From the NCBI GenBank assembly GCA_023404675.1, contig JAEYAW010000035.1, positions 62,001 to 126,000 of the forward strand: a DNA stretch of 64,000 nt, written 5' to 3'. The notes beneath the pieces are model-generated. The model did no database searches. It saw nothing but the letters and a program-made list of their open reading frames with translations, and was not told the origin of the DNA. The DNA is from Pseudomonadota bacterium. Its GTDB lineage: Bacteria; Pseudomonadota; Alphaproteobacteria; Rhizobiales; Xanthobacteraceae. A program made the position numbers and the translations under genes. This document shows positions 18,789-28,859 of the stretch, one piece after another; within the stretch, counting starts at the first letter, position 1; every line of letters starts with the position of its first letter.

Positions 18789-19322
18789 ATGCGAATATTG
18801 CGCGCCGACAACAGTCTGCTGCTGGTGATCGATTTCCAGGAGCGCCTGATGCCCGCGATCCATGGCGGAGAGGCCGCGATGGTCGAGGCCCGCCGCCTGA
18901 TCGACATCGCCGGAATACTTGGCGTGCCGGTGCGCTTCACCGAGCAACGGCCCGAGAAGCTTGGAACCGTGGTCCCGGCGCTGCATCCGGACGACCGCTC
19001 GCACGTTGCCGCGAAGGTGACGTTCGATTCCTGCCGCAAGCCCGGTTTCGTCGACTGGCTGCCGCAAGGCGACGTGGTTGCTGTTGGCAGCGAGACGCAT
19101 GTCTGCGTCTTGCAGACCGTGCTCGGCCTGCTCGACGCCGGCCGCAAGGTGTTCGTTGTCGAGGATGCGGTGGGCTCGCGGACGCCTGCGAACAAGGCCG
19201 CAGGCTTGCGCCGCATGAGCGCGCACGGCGCGGACATCGTCACCGCGGAGATGGTCGCGTTCGAGTGGCTGGGAACGGCTGAACATCCGCGCTTCCGCGA
19301 AGTGATCGCAAGGATCAAGTGA
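18789..19322 (+). CDS. Isochorismatase-like cysteine hydrolase
   Basis: A 177-residue alpha/beta protein of the isochorismatase-like superfamily, related to YcaC. The catalytic triad is visible: Asp15 (LVIDFQER), Lys76 (AAKVTFDS) and Cys106 (SETHVCVLQT). The presence of Cys favours amide or related hydrolysis rather than true isochorismatase activity, which uses Gly or Asp at that position. The substrate is unknown. It follows a 148-bp gap from the divergent cytochrome gene. Confidence 0.88.
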   Translation: MRILRADNSLLLVIDFQERLMPAIHGGEAAMVEARRLIDIAGILGVPVRFTEQRPEKLGTVVPALHPDDRSHVAAKVTFDSCRKPGFVDWLPQGDVVAVGSETHVCVLQTVLGLLDAGRKVFVVEDAVGSRTPANKAAGLRRMSAHGADIVTAEMVAFEWLGTAEHPRFREVIARIK

Positions 19323-19366
19323 CGCCTGCGCCTGTCGTCACGGCCGCGTGACAGCGACGTCGTGCG

Positions 19367-19418
19367 ATTTCATCTCGACCTCCATGGACGATCATCCGCG
19401 CTGGCACGCGGCGCGGCT
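19367..19418 (+). pseudogene. 52-bp broken copy of the fghA 3' end
   Basis: Positions 19367-19418 match fghA 18009-18060 at 50 of 52 bases. The two differences are both T to C (18024/19382 and 18039/19397). Similarity stops abruptly on both sides, and the fghA stop codon is not copied. It lies 45 bp after the isochorismatase-like gene, on the same strand as fghA. It is a remnant of a duplication or of an insertion of the intervening block. Confidence 0.85.
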
Positions 19419-19462
19419 TGAGCTGAGGAAGGCGGCGAGCTCCGAGCCAACCGAGACGCGCT

Positions 19463-20284
19463 CTACTTCAGATAATCCGGCAAGGCGAAGCCATCATAAA
19501 AGCGGTCGGACAGGATGGCCTTTTTGAATGTCGGGGACTTATACGCCGCGACGATATCCTGCGCCCAATCCGCATTTGCGTTCGCCTGCTTGACCGCCAC
19601 CACGTTGATGTAGGGCGTCGTCATCTTCTCGAGCCCGAATGCGTTTGTGAGTTTCAATCCGCTGTAAATCGCGAAATTGCCCTGGATGGCGGCGAAATCG
19701 ACGTCCTCCAGCGCGCGCGGCGCCTGAGCCGCCTCGAGCGGGATGATCTTGATCCCGCCGGGGTTCTTGATCACGTCAAGCTCGGTGACATCGATCGGCT
19801 TGCTGTCCCGGATTTCGATCAGACCGAGGTCTCGCAGAACCCAAAGCGCTCGCTGCAGGTTCACCGGATCATTCGGGACGGCGACGCTCGAACCGGATTT
19901 GATCGGCGTCCCGAGCGGATGCTTCTTGGAATACAGGCCCATCGGCGGTGTGGGAACATGCACGATGCCGACAAGGTCGGTCTTCTGACGCTCGTTATAG
20001 GAATTCAGAAAGATCGTATGCTGCATCACATTGGCGTCGATCTCTCCCTTGAACACCGCGTTGTTCGCTTCCAGACCTGTCGAGAACTCGAAGTAGCGAA
20101 TGCTGTAGCCCTTGGTTTTCAGCTCCGGTTCAACGCCCGCCTTGAATTCATCGATGTAAGGTCCGGGGACGAAGCCGACCTTCAGCTCCGCCTTGGCGGG
20201 ACGTGCCGTGGTCGGATCCGCGAGGGCGGGGGAGGCGAGCGAGAGAAACAAAAGACCAAAGAGGGACAGCCGGATTCGTGTCAT
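19463..20284 (-). CDS. MetQ/NlpA-family periplasmic substrate-binding protein, orphan
   Basis: A 273-residue binding protein of the NlpA family that serves D/L-methionine or similar ABC importers. The signal peptide (LFGLLFLSLASPALA, then DP) ends in an Ala-x-Ala site. There is no lipobox cysteine, unlike most MetQ proteins, so it should be free in the periplasm. Family motifs are present: VKVGFVPGP-like start (LKVGFVPGP), DANVMQHTIFLN, VAVPNDPVNLQRAL and ALEDVDFAAIQGNFAI. No ATPase or permease gene is adjacent, and no SAM riboswitch was recognised upstream. Confidence 0.85.
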   Translation of the reverse strand: MTRIRLSLFGLLFLSLASPALADPTTARPAKAELKVGFVPGPYIDEFKAGVEPELKTKGYSIRYFEFSTGLEANNAVFKGEIDANVMQHTIFLNSYNERQKTDLVGIVHVPTPPMGLYSKKHPLGTPIKSGSSVAVPNDPVNLQRALWVLRDLGLIEIRDSKPIDVTELDVIKNPGGIKIIPLEAAQAPRALEDVDFAAIQGNFAIYSGLKLTNAFGLEKMTTPYINVVAVKQANANADWAQDIVAAYKSPTFKKAILSDRFYDGFALPDYLK

Positions 20285-20502
20285 TGCGGGTTCCTGATTA
20301 CCACTCGGCCGCGCCCGGCAGCCGCTTGCGTGGCAGGAACTGTAAGTCGGTCGCCGCAAAATGAATTTACGTTGTTGATTTCGATGCGAGCATGAAACCA
20401 GCGATGACGGTTTGGATGGAAAACGACGCTGCTGTCGCGCCACGCCTCCTGATGGGCTCTGAATTTTCCCGGCGGCTGCCAGGAGCCCGCAATGACGGCC
20501 GC

Positions 20503-20718
20503 CTACGGCCGCATGAATGCGAAGTCGGTATCGGGATCGCAGTTGTCAGCGAGGAAGTGCAGTTCGGACTGCACGTCCGCGACGCTGCGGCTCTCCAGAT
20601 ATTTGGCAACCACGAGACCGAGCAGGGCGCGGCACACCGCATCGCCGTCGATTGCCTCCGCCCTGGCGGCATTCAGCGCGAGTTGAAGGTGGTGCTCTGC
20701 GATCGACGATGCCGACAT
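20503..20718 (-). CDS. Small conserved hypothetical protein (71 aa)
   Basis: The ATG at 20718 is preceded on the minus strand by GGGAG at 7 bp, so this start is preferred over a longer frame. The 71 residues are mostly helical and acidic (IAEHHLQLALNAARAEAIDG, SVADVQSELHFLADNCDPD) with no signal or membrane segment. It resembles small hypothetical proteins common in Bradyrhizobium. No function can be given. The 218-bp gap to the binding-protein gene shows no other feature. Confidence 0.65.
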   Translation of the reverse strand: MSASSIAEHHLQLALNAARAEAIDGDAVCRALLGLVVAKYLESRSVADVQSELHFLADNCDPDTDFAFMRP

Positions 20719-21075
20719 GTGTCGCTCCCTGTCTCGTGTTTCTTCGAGTCCAGTTGCGACCGAACCGGTGAAAAAACGTTGACGAAGGTCAAAACCGCGC
20801 AACGATGAAGGATCGTTCGCTTCGCTGCCCGATCCTTCCTTCAGCAACATCCCGTTCCCCGGCAGAGGCGGCAGCGCGCGGCAGCGCCATGACGATCAGG
20901 GTTGATGGGATGAATTCCACGACCCTGTGCCTGCGCAAGTTTGTCGCGCGGATCCGGTCGCTCCGGTCGGCAGTCAGGTTCCGTGAGTTAGGAACTGTTT
21001 CACCAAATTCCTTTAAAGTTTGAATTGCGGGACATTTGTTCCCTTCCCACGCAGCTGTTCTGAACAAGGCTCAAA

Positions 21076-22755
21076 ATGCTCGGAAATATGCGGATTTCGT
21101 ACAAGCTTCTTCTGATGGTTGGATTGTCTGCACTGGGCATTGTTGCCGTGGCCATCGTCGGTCTGCTGGTCCTGAAGGACAACCTGCTCAGCGACCGCAA
21201 GGTCAAGCTGCAGGACGTCGTCAACGTCACGATTCATGCGCTTGAACAGGACTACAAGGCTTCGAAAACAGCCGGCCTCGGGGATGCCGAGATCAAGGAG
21301 CGTGGCCGCGCGATCATCCGCGCGCTGCGCTTCGGCAAGGATGACTATATGTTCGCCTTCGGGCCGGATGGCATCACGACCGCTCATCCGAATCCGAAGG
21401 TCGAAGGTCAGAACCTTCTGGGGACTGCCGATGCCGACGGCGTCTATTTCACGCGTGATCTGATCGAGGTCGGTCGCAGCGGCGGTGGTTTCGTGACCTA
21501 TCGCTATCCGCGCGGCGGTACGGGTGAGCCGCTGCCCAAGCTGTCCTACGCCTCCATGTTCAAGCCCTACGACTGGGTGATCGGAAGCGGAATCTATGTC
21601 GACGACGTCGACACCATCTTCTGGCAGCAGGCGATGCGGACCGGCGGTCTGGCGGCAATCGCGCTGCTGCTGGTTATCGGGATGTCGGTTCTGCTCGGCC
21701 GGAGCATCGTCAATCCCATCGTGGCCATGACCAAAGTGATGCGTGGCATTTCCGAAGGCGATACCTCGATCGTGGTTCCGGCCCGGGAGCGTCGGGACGA
21801 GGTCGGCGGCATGGCGAAGTCGGTGCAGGTGTTCAAGGAGAACATGATCGAGGCGGCGCGCCTGCGTGACGAGCAGGAGGCGATGAAAGCCCAGGCCGAG
21901 ATCGAGAAGAAGAAGGTTCTTCGGACCATGGCCGACGAATTCGAGAAGGGCGTGCGCCAGTCGCTCGACACCCTCGCGGGTGCGGCGACCGAAATGCGGG
22001 CGACCTCGCAGAGCATGTCGGCGACCGCGGAGGAGACCAGCAATCAGGCGACCACGGTGGCGGCGGCAGCGGAAGAGGCTTCGGTCAACGTGCAGACTGT
22101 CGCCGCGGCGACCGAGGAACTGTCGTCGTCGGTGGGTGAGATCGGCCGGCAGATGACCGAGTCGGCGCGGATCGCCGGGCAGGCGGTGGAGCAGGCGACG
22201 CGGACCAACGTCACCATTCAGGGCCTGTCCGACGCGGCCCAGAAGATCGGAACCGTGGTCAGCCTGATCAACGATATCGCCAGCCAGACCAACCTGCTGG
22301 CGCTCAACGCCACCATCGAGGCGGCGCGGGCCGGCGAAGCCGGGCGTGGCTTCGCCGTGGTGGCCAGCGAGGTCAAGTCGCTGGCCAGCCAGACCGCCAA
22401 GGCGACCGAGGATATTTCCGCTCAGGTCGCGGCGATGCAGGAGGCGACGGCCGAAGCCGTGCAGGCGATCGGCACGATTGGCGACACCATCTCCTCGATC
22501 AACGAGATTGCCACGGTCATCGCCTCGGCGGTGGAGGAGCAGGGCTCGGCGACCCGCGAGATCGCCCGCAACGTTCAGCAGGCCGCGCAAGGCACCGGGC
22601 AGGTGTCCAGCAACATCCTCGGCGTCAATCAGGCGGCGAACGAAACCGGCGCGGCGGCCGGGCAGGTTCTGGCGTCGGCCGAGCATCTGAGCACGCACGC
22701 GGCCACGCTGCGGTCCGACGTGGATCGGTTCCTCGCCCGCGTGCGCGCGGCGTAA
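21076..22755 (+). CDS. Methyl-accepting chemotaxis protein with single Cache sensor
   Basis: A 559-residue chemoreceptor. Helix 1 is near residues 12-34, and a periplasmic sCache_2 domain (about 45-185) shows DDYMFAFGPDGITTAHP and YDWVIGSGIYVDDVD. Helix 2 near 192-214 is followed by HAMP (RSIVNPIVAMTKVM) and a signalling domain with the hairpin tip INDIASQTNLLALNATIEAA. No C-terminal CheR-tethering pentapeptide is present. Such Cache sensors often bind small organic acids. It stands alone without che genes. Confidence 0.93.
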   Translation: MLGNMRISYKLLLMVGLSALGIVAVAIVGLLVLKDNLLSDRKVKLQDVVNVTIHALEQDYKASKTAGLGDAEIKERGRAIIRALRFGKDDYMFAFGPDGITTAHPNPKVEGQNLLGTADADGVYFTRDLIEVGRSGGGFVTYRYPRGGTGEPLPKLSYASMFKPYDWVIGSGIYVDDVDTIFWQQAMRTGGLAAIALLLVIGMSVLLGRSIVNPIVAMTKVMRGISEGDTSIVVPARERRDEVGGMAKSVQVFKENMIEAARLRDEQEAMKAQAEIEKKKVLRTMADEFEKGVRQSLDTLAGAATEMRATSQSMSATAEETSNQATTVAAAAEEASVNVQTVAAATEELSSSVGEIGRQMTESARIAGQAVEQATRTNVTIQGLSDAAQKIGTVVSLINDIASQTNLLALNATIEAARAGEAGRGFAVVASEVKSLASQTAKATEDISAQVAAMQEATAEAVQAIGTIGDTISSINEIATVIASAVEEQGSATREIARNVQQAAQGTGQVSSNILGVNQAANETGAAAGQVLASAEHLSTHAATLRSDVDRFLARVRAA

Positions 22756-22783
22756 ACGGGTCTGACGGGCCGTCTTCCCGGGC

Positions 22784-22813
22784 ATCCCGGTTCCGTTCGC
22801 GCGGAGCCGGGAT
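22784..22813 (+). terminator. Hairpin downstream of the chemoreceptor gene
   Basis: ATCCCGG-T-TCCG (22784-22795) pairs with CGGA-G-CCGGGAT (22802-22813), giving a 12-bp stem with one G-U pair, then TCGTCGTTTG. It begins 29 bp after the stop. Confidence 0.5.
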
Positions 22814-22966
22814 TCGTCGTTTGCGACGTGGCCCGCCGCGAACTGCGCACGGGACTCCAGCTTCAAGCCCGCCCGTTTACCATCCGCCAATCATAGTCGC
22901 GCCAGAATTATCCGGCTTTTGAAACGGTTGCCCGTTCAACCGGTCCTGTGAAATCCCAGTACGCCC

Positions 22967-23413
22967 ATGCGTTTCATTCTGGTCCTGATGACCGCCGCCC
23001 TCGCGACCGCCGCATCGCCCGCGCAGGCCGACCTGCGGATCACGCGCGATCACGGCGGCTATGTCGAGGAATACAAGGCCAAGTACAATCGTGTCCGCGC
23101 GCGCGGCGAGCGGGTCATCATCGACGGCATCTGCAACTCGGCCTGCACGCTGGTGTTCGGAATCGTCGCGCCGAACAAGATATGCGTCACCCCGCGCGCC
23201 AGCCTCGGCTTTCATCAGGCCTATTACGACAAGGCCTATACGTTCGGCATCAAGGTGACGAGCGCCGAAGGGACGTCGGACCTGATGTCGTACTACCCGG
23301 CGCGGGTGAAGGACTGGATCCGCCGCAACGGCGGCCTGACCACGGATATGAAGAAGATCCGGAACGGTATCGACCTTTGGAAGATCGTCGATCCGTGCCC
23401 CGAGGAGTTCTGA
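22967..23413 (+). CDS. Secreted ClpP/crotonase-fold protein
   Basis: A 148-residue exported protein. The signal peptide (FILVLMTAALATAASPAQA) is cleaved before DLRIT. The core has ICNSACTLVFG followed by RASLGFHQAYYD, the Ser and His arrangement of ClpP-like periplasmic proteins grouped in COG3904. Ser in NSAC and His in GFHQ would be the catalytic pair. A third acid is not obvious, so activity is uncertain. One Cys pair (C in GIC and SAC) could form a disulfide, with C in KIC and DPC also available. No partner is recognisable nearby. Confidence 0.75.
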   Translation: MRFILVLMTAALATAASPAQADLRITRDHGGYVEEYKAKYNRVRARGERVIIDGICNSACTLVFGIVAPNKICVTPRASLGFHQAYYDKAYTFGIKVTSAEGTSDLMSYYPARVKDWIRRNGGLTTDMKKIRNGIDLWKIVDPCPEEF

Positions 23414-23545
23414 CGCGCCCGCACCGCGCCGGCGTCCTTGCCCGCCGGTTGTCCCCTTCAAACACGTCCGACGGGTCGGGATACCGGATTGCCTGTGCCC
23501 GTCCGATCGGGCATGGCAATACGGGGGAGTTCAAGGCCGGCAGCG

Positions 23546-24424
23546 ATGAAGCAACCTGATGACGCGACGATCGCCCATGCGATCCCGGCGCTGTTCGTCG
23601 TGCTGTGGAGCACCGGCTTCATCGGCATGAAATATGCGCTCTACGACGCGGAGCCGTTCGCGCTTCTTGCCGTGCGGATGGTGCTCGCCCTGGTCGTGCT
23701 GGGCGCCTGGGCGCTCTGGATGCGTCCGGTCTGGCCGAACCGGCGCGGCATCGCCCACAGCGCCGTGGCCGGTTTGCTCGTCCACGGCTTTTATCTCGGC
23801 GGAACGGCGGTCGCGATCGCACATTCCGTGCCTGCCGGGCTGTCGGCGTTGATTCCGGGTCTGCAACCCATTCTGACATCGACGCTCGCCAACCGCTTTC
23901 TCGGCGAGAGAGTGAGCGGCCGCCAGTGGATCGGGTTGCTGCTCGGCGTGGGCGGCGCGCTGACCATCCTGCACGACCGTCCGCTCGGTGGCGATCTGGG
24001 CTGGGGCTGGCTCGCCTCGGGCGTGTCGCTGGTCAGCATCACGCTCGGCACGCTCTATCAGAAGCGGTTCTGCGGCGGCATCGACTGGCGGGCCGGCAAT
24101 CTCGTCCAGTATGCGGTCGTGGCGGCGCTCTTCATGCTCGGGTCGCTGCTGCTGGAAACCGGCCACATCGACTGGACGCTCCGGTTCGTCCTGTCGATCA
24201 CGTGGCTCGCCGTCGTGCTGACCATCGGCTCGATCGGCCTGCTGTACTGGCTGATCCGCCGCACCGCCGCGACGCAGGTCGCGAGCATGTTTTATCTCGT
24301 GCCGGCAACGACGGCCCTGATGGCCTATGTGCTGTTCGGCGAACGGCTCGACTGGATCTCGATCGCGGGGATGATCGTCTGCGCGGGCGCGGTGTTTCTG
24401 GTCAGCCGTCCCTCGCACGGCTGA
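23546..24424 (+). CDS. EamA/DMT-family transporter
   Basis: A 292-residue inner-membrane transporter with ten hydrophobic segments arranged as two EamA repeats. Typical motifs are FVVLWSTGFIGMKYAL in helix 1 and FYLVPATTALMAYVLFGERL in the second repeat. The family exports amino acids and metabolites, and the substrate here is unknown. The ATG at 23546 follows GCCGGCAGCG without a strong ribosome binding site. In-frame codons upstream would add polar residues unlike the family. A bidirectional terminator separates it from the convergent peroxiredoxin gene. Confidence 0.88.
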   Translation: MKQPDDATIAHAIPALFVVLWSTGFIGMKYALYDAEPFALLAVRMVLALVVLGAWALWMRPVWPNRRGIAHSAVAGLLVHGFYLGGTAVAIAHSVPAGLSALIPGLQPILTSTLANRFLGERVSGRQWIGLLLGVGGALTILHDRPLGGDLGWGWLASGVSLVSITLGTLYQKRFCGGIDWRAGNLVQYAVVAALFMLGSLLLETGHIDWTLRFVLSITWLAVVLTIGSIGLLYWLIRRTAATQVASMFYLVPATTALMAYVLFGERLDWISIAGMIVCAGAVFLVSRPSHG

Positions 24425-24446
24425 GGCATGCGGCACGCGGCCAAAG

Positions 24447-24476
24447 AAAAAGGGACGCCGAAGCGGCGTCCTTTCG
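24447..24476. terminator. Bidirectional terminator between EamA and peroxiredoxin genes
   Basis: GGACGCCG (24453-24460) pairs with CGGCGTCC (24464-24471) around AAG, flanked by AAAAAG on one side and TTTCG on the other, so it can serve both convergent genes. Confidence 0.75.
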
Positions 24477-24497
24477 TTGCGTGTTCTGAAGGTGCAA

Positions 24498-25157
24498 TTA
24501 CTTCGGCTGCGGCACGATGCGCAGATAGGGGCGGGGAGACTTCCAGCCATCGGGGTAGATGGTCTTGGCCTCGTCGTCGCTCACCGAGCCCGCGATGATG
24601 ACATCGTCGCCCTGCTTCCAGTCGGCCGGCGTCGCGACCCGATGCTTGGCGGTCAGCTGCAGCGAGTCGATCGTGCGCAGGATTTCCTGGAAGTTGCGGC
24701 CGGTGGTCATCGGATAGGCGAGCGCCAGCTTGATCTTCTTGTCCGGGCCGATCACGAACACGGTGCGGACGGTGGCGTTGTCGGCCGCGGTGCGGCCCGA
24801 GGCGTCGCCCGTCGTCGAGGCCGGGAGCATGTTGTAGAGCTTGGCGACCTTCAGATCGGTGTCGCCGATCAGCGGATAGTTCGGCGCGACGCCCTGCGTC
24901 TCGCGGATGTCGTCCGCCCACAGCGAATGACGGTCCACCGGATCGACGCTGAGGCCGATCAGTTTGACGCCGCGCTTGTCGAATTCCGGCTTCAGGCGCG
25001 CCAGCGCGCCCAGCTCGGTGGTGCAGACCGGAGTGAAGTCCTTCGGGTGCGAGAACAGGAGAGCCCAGCTGTCGCCGATCCAGTCGTGAAAACGGATATG
25101 GCCTTCGGTTGTCTCGGCCTCGAAGTCGGGCGCAGTCGCGCCGATCTGGAACGTCAT
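24498..25157 (-). CDS. 1-Cys peroxiredoxin, Prx6 family
   Basis: A 219-residue peroxidase that reduces hydrogen peroxide and organic or lipid peroxides in the cytosol. The peroxidatic Cys45 is in FTPVCTTELG and the catalytic Arg is in NATVRTVFVIGPD. The C-terminal domain (YPMTTGRNFQEILR, DGWKSPRPYLRIVPQP) is typical of Prx6, and no second resolving cysteine is present. It stands alone. The leader contains copy B of the intergenic repeat about 75 bp upstream of the ATG. Confidence 0.94.
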   Translation of the reverse strand: MTFQIGATAPDFEAETTEGHIRFHDWIGDSWALLFSHPKDFTPVCTTELGALARLKPEFDKRGVKLIGLSVDPVDRHSLWADDIRETQGVAPNYPLIGDTDLKVAKLYNMLPASTTGDASGRTAADNATVRTVFVIGPDKKIKLALAYPMTTGRNFQEILRTIDSLQLTAKHRVATPADWKQGDDVIIAGSVSDDEAKTIYPDGWKSPRPYLRIVPQPK

Positions 25158-25232
25158 GGTGGACCTCTATTGAACAGACAGAAGCAATTCAGCGTCTCAT
25201 CGAGCCGCCGGACTGCCCCCGCGTGGTGATCT

Positions 25233-25278
25233 GACGCGTTTCCTCGCGTGAGCCGGTGCCCGCTTCGATCGAAGCCGC
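25233..25278. repeat. Dispersed 47-bp intergenic repeat, copy B
   Basis: It begins GACGCGTTTCCTCGCGTGAG and continues CCGGTGCCCGCTTCGATCGAA. Compared with copy A it has lost a few bases after GCGTTT, and its right end is degenerate. Confidence 0.65.
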
Positions 25279-25558
25279 GCTGGCGAGGGGATTCTATAGC
25301 GCCGACACATGGCGGACGGAACTGGTCTCCCGAAAAAGGGTAGAAGGTTCTGCGGACATGTTCCGGCAGGGAAGAATTTTCTGGCAGGCTCGCGTGACCG
25401 GAAAAGCTCGTCGCGCAGACGTTAACGACTTGCCCCGAGAATGCCTTTGATCGGCCCTCTGGCCGCCGGGAGCGCTTGCGATTTCACCTGAACCGAGAGC
25501 GTTGCCGGACCAACCCATCCGCGATGTTTCAAAGTGTAATGAACGGTGAAACCACTCC

Positions 25559-25573
25559 TTAAGCTTTGATTTA
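25559..25573 (+). promoter_or_regulatory. CtrA-like site
   Basis: TTAA-N7-TTTA at 25559-25573 matches the CtrA consensus TTAA-N7-TTAA at 7 of 8 fixed positions. It is 49 bp before the ATG at 25622, a suitable promoter position. Confidence 0.45.
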
Positions 25574-25621
25574 CGCGCCGGTATGAAAATGCTGGCCCAA
25601 CAGGAAATCGAGACGCGTACC

Positions 25622-26203
25622 ATGTCGACCGCAGCCCTCAACGTCATCGCCGCCAACGATGTCATCGAGATCTCTTCCATCACCGACCGTGAGCAGGCCG
25701 CCAGGGCTCTGGCCTTGGTCCGGCAGGGGGTCATTACCGGCGAGGGGCCGACGACCGCGGGACGAATCCATTTCTCCCGCGCCCTCGACCGGCAGGATGC
25801 CGAATGGTGCGCGCGTATCCTCAGGGCGCAGCCGCTGACCCGCCAGCCCGTCAGCCGCGCCGAGGCCGAAGCGCTGTTCGGGATTTGCGGGGCGGCCACC
25901 GAGCGCAGTGACGCCGGCCTGTTCGACGATCTGTTCGCCAAGGCGGTGGTTCATCACGCCGCCGCGGCCTCCGGCCTGCCGGTGCCCTCGCGCGATATCG
26001 CGCTGGCCCCCGATGTCGCCATCGACAGCTGGGCGCCGACCAAGGCAGTCGGCGTCAATGTCGAGGTGCTGGAATGGGTGTCCGCCCAGATGCGCGGGAC
26101 CCGCCGCAGCAATCCGACGCTGATCATGATGGTCGCCACCCTGATCGGGGCCGCGACCCTGCCGCTGACCCAGCTTCCCGGCGTCTTCGACCTCGGCATG
26201 TGA
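25622..26203 (+). CDS. Hypothetical protein with C-terminal hydrophobic segment
   Basis: A 193-residue protein from the ATG at 25622 (MSTAALNVIAAND). An in-frame ATG at 25583 would add 13 residues but lies only 9 bp after the CtrA-like site, so the shorter form is preferred. The body is polar and helical (REQAARALALVRQGVITG, RIHFSRALDRQDAEW). A single hydrophobic segment near the C-terminus (TLIMMVATLIGAATLPL) suggests a tail anchor. No family is recognised. Gene context gives no clue beyond possible cell-cycle control. Confidence 0.7.
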   Translation: MSTAALNVIAANDVIEISSITDREQAARALALVRQGVITGEGPTTAGRIHFSRALDRQDAEWCARILRAQPLTRQPVSRAEAEALFGICGAATERSDAGLFDDLFAKAVVHHAAAASGLPVPSRDIALAPDVAIDSWAPTKAVGVNVEVLEWVSAQMRGTRRSNPTLIMMVATLIGAATLPLTQLPGVFDLGM

Positions 26204-26459
26204 CCCTGGTCCGGCAGGAAATGCTGAAATCGTCACGGGCGCGGCCGCATGGTTGCGCTCGTCGTCGTTTTGGGCGAAACCAGAACGGGACCGGGTGGAA
26301 AGCTCGGCCAGCAGGACCTTGGTGAGGAGGCGGGCAGGGCGATCCGGTTGGGATCCCTGCAGATGATCCTGGCTGTGGGAGTGTTGCGCCGCGCAGCTGC
26401 GACAAACTGTCGTCGTGCCATCCGGGTCCGTGCCCTGCCTGAAGGTCCAAGCAAAGCCG

Positions 26460-28472
<2,013 letters not shown>

Positions 28473-28500
28473 TAAAGCATTAGAGGTGTATATTTCGTTG

Positions 28501-28527
28501 TGAAATCAGATAAATATCTGGGTTTCA
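28501..28527. promoter_or_regulatory. 27-bp AT-rich palindrome between pccA and acyP
   Basis: CAGATA (28507-28512) pairs with TATCTG (28515-28520) around AA, and TGAAA (28501-28505) pairs with TTTCA (28523-28527) outside it. It is sharply AT-rich against the surrounding DNA. It could terminate pccA or be an operator for acyP, whose ATG is 24 bp downstream. Confidence 0.5.
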
Positions 28528-28551
28528 TGATGTGATATCGAGGCAGGCGCG

Positions 28552-28854
28552 ATGCCGGATGTCATTCGCCGCGTGGTGATCTCCGGCCGGGTTCAGGGCG
28601 TCGGCTATCGCGCCTGGACGGCCAGCCGGGCGCGCATGCTCGGACTGGACGGTTGGGTCCGCAACCGCCGCGACGGAACGGTCGAGGCGGTGTTCGCCGG
28701 ACCGCCCGACACCATCTCGCAGATGATCTCCGACTGCCGGCGCGGGCCGGTCGGCGCCCGGGTGGAGACGGTTCGGGACGAGCCGGGCGTGCCGTCGCTG
28801 CTCGCGCTTCGTCCGCCCTCGGGCGGCGGCTTCGCCATGATCGAGACGGCCTGA
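28552..28854 (+). CDS. acyP: Acylphosphatase
   Basis: A 100-residue enzyme that hydrolyses carboxyl-phosphate bonds such as acetyl phosphate or carbamoyl phosphate. The signature GRVQGVGYRAW holds catalytic Arg20, and GWVRNRRDGTVE holds Asn38. It is convergent with lipB, 5 bp apart. Confidence 0.94.
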   Translation: MPDVIRRVVISGRVQGVGYRAWTASRARMLGLDGWVRNRRDGTVEAVFAGPPDTISQMISDCRRGPVGARVETVRDEPGVPSLLALRPPSGGGFAMIETA

Positions 28855-28859
28855 TCCGT

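Larger units (their letters stand above)
25158..25621. other. Intergenic region between peroxiredoxin and hypothetical gene
   Basis: About 460 bp between divergent genes. It contains repeat copy B (25233-25278) and a CtrA-like site (25559-25573). A 64-codon frame at 25256-25450 lacks a ribosome binding site and family resemblance and is not called. Confidence 0.45.

Noticed and set aside
20285..20502. Possible SAM riboswitch before the MetQ-like gene
   Set aside because: No SAM-I or SAM-II conserved core could be recognised in the leader.
21013..22890. A 625-codon minus-strand frame
   Set aside because: It is antisense to the chemoreceptor gene, which has complete Cache, HAMP and signalling domains.
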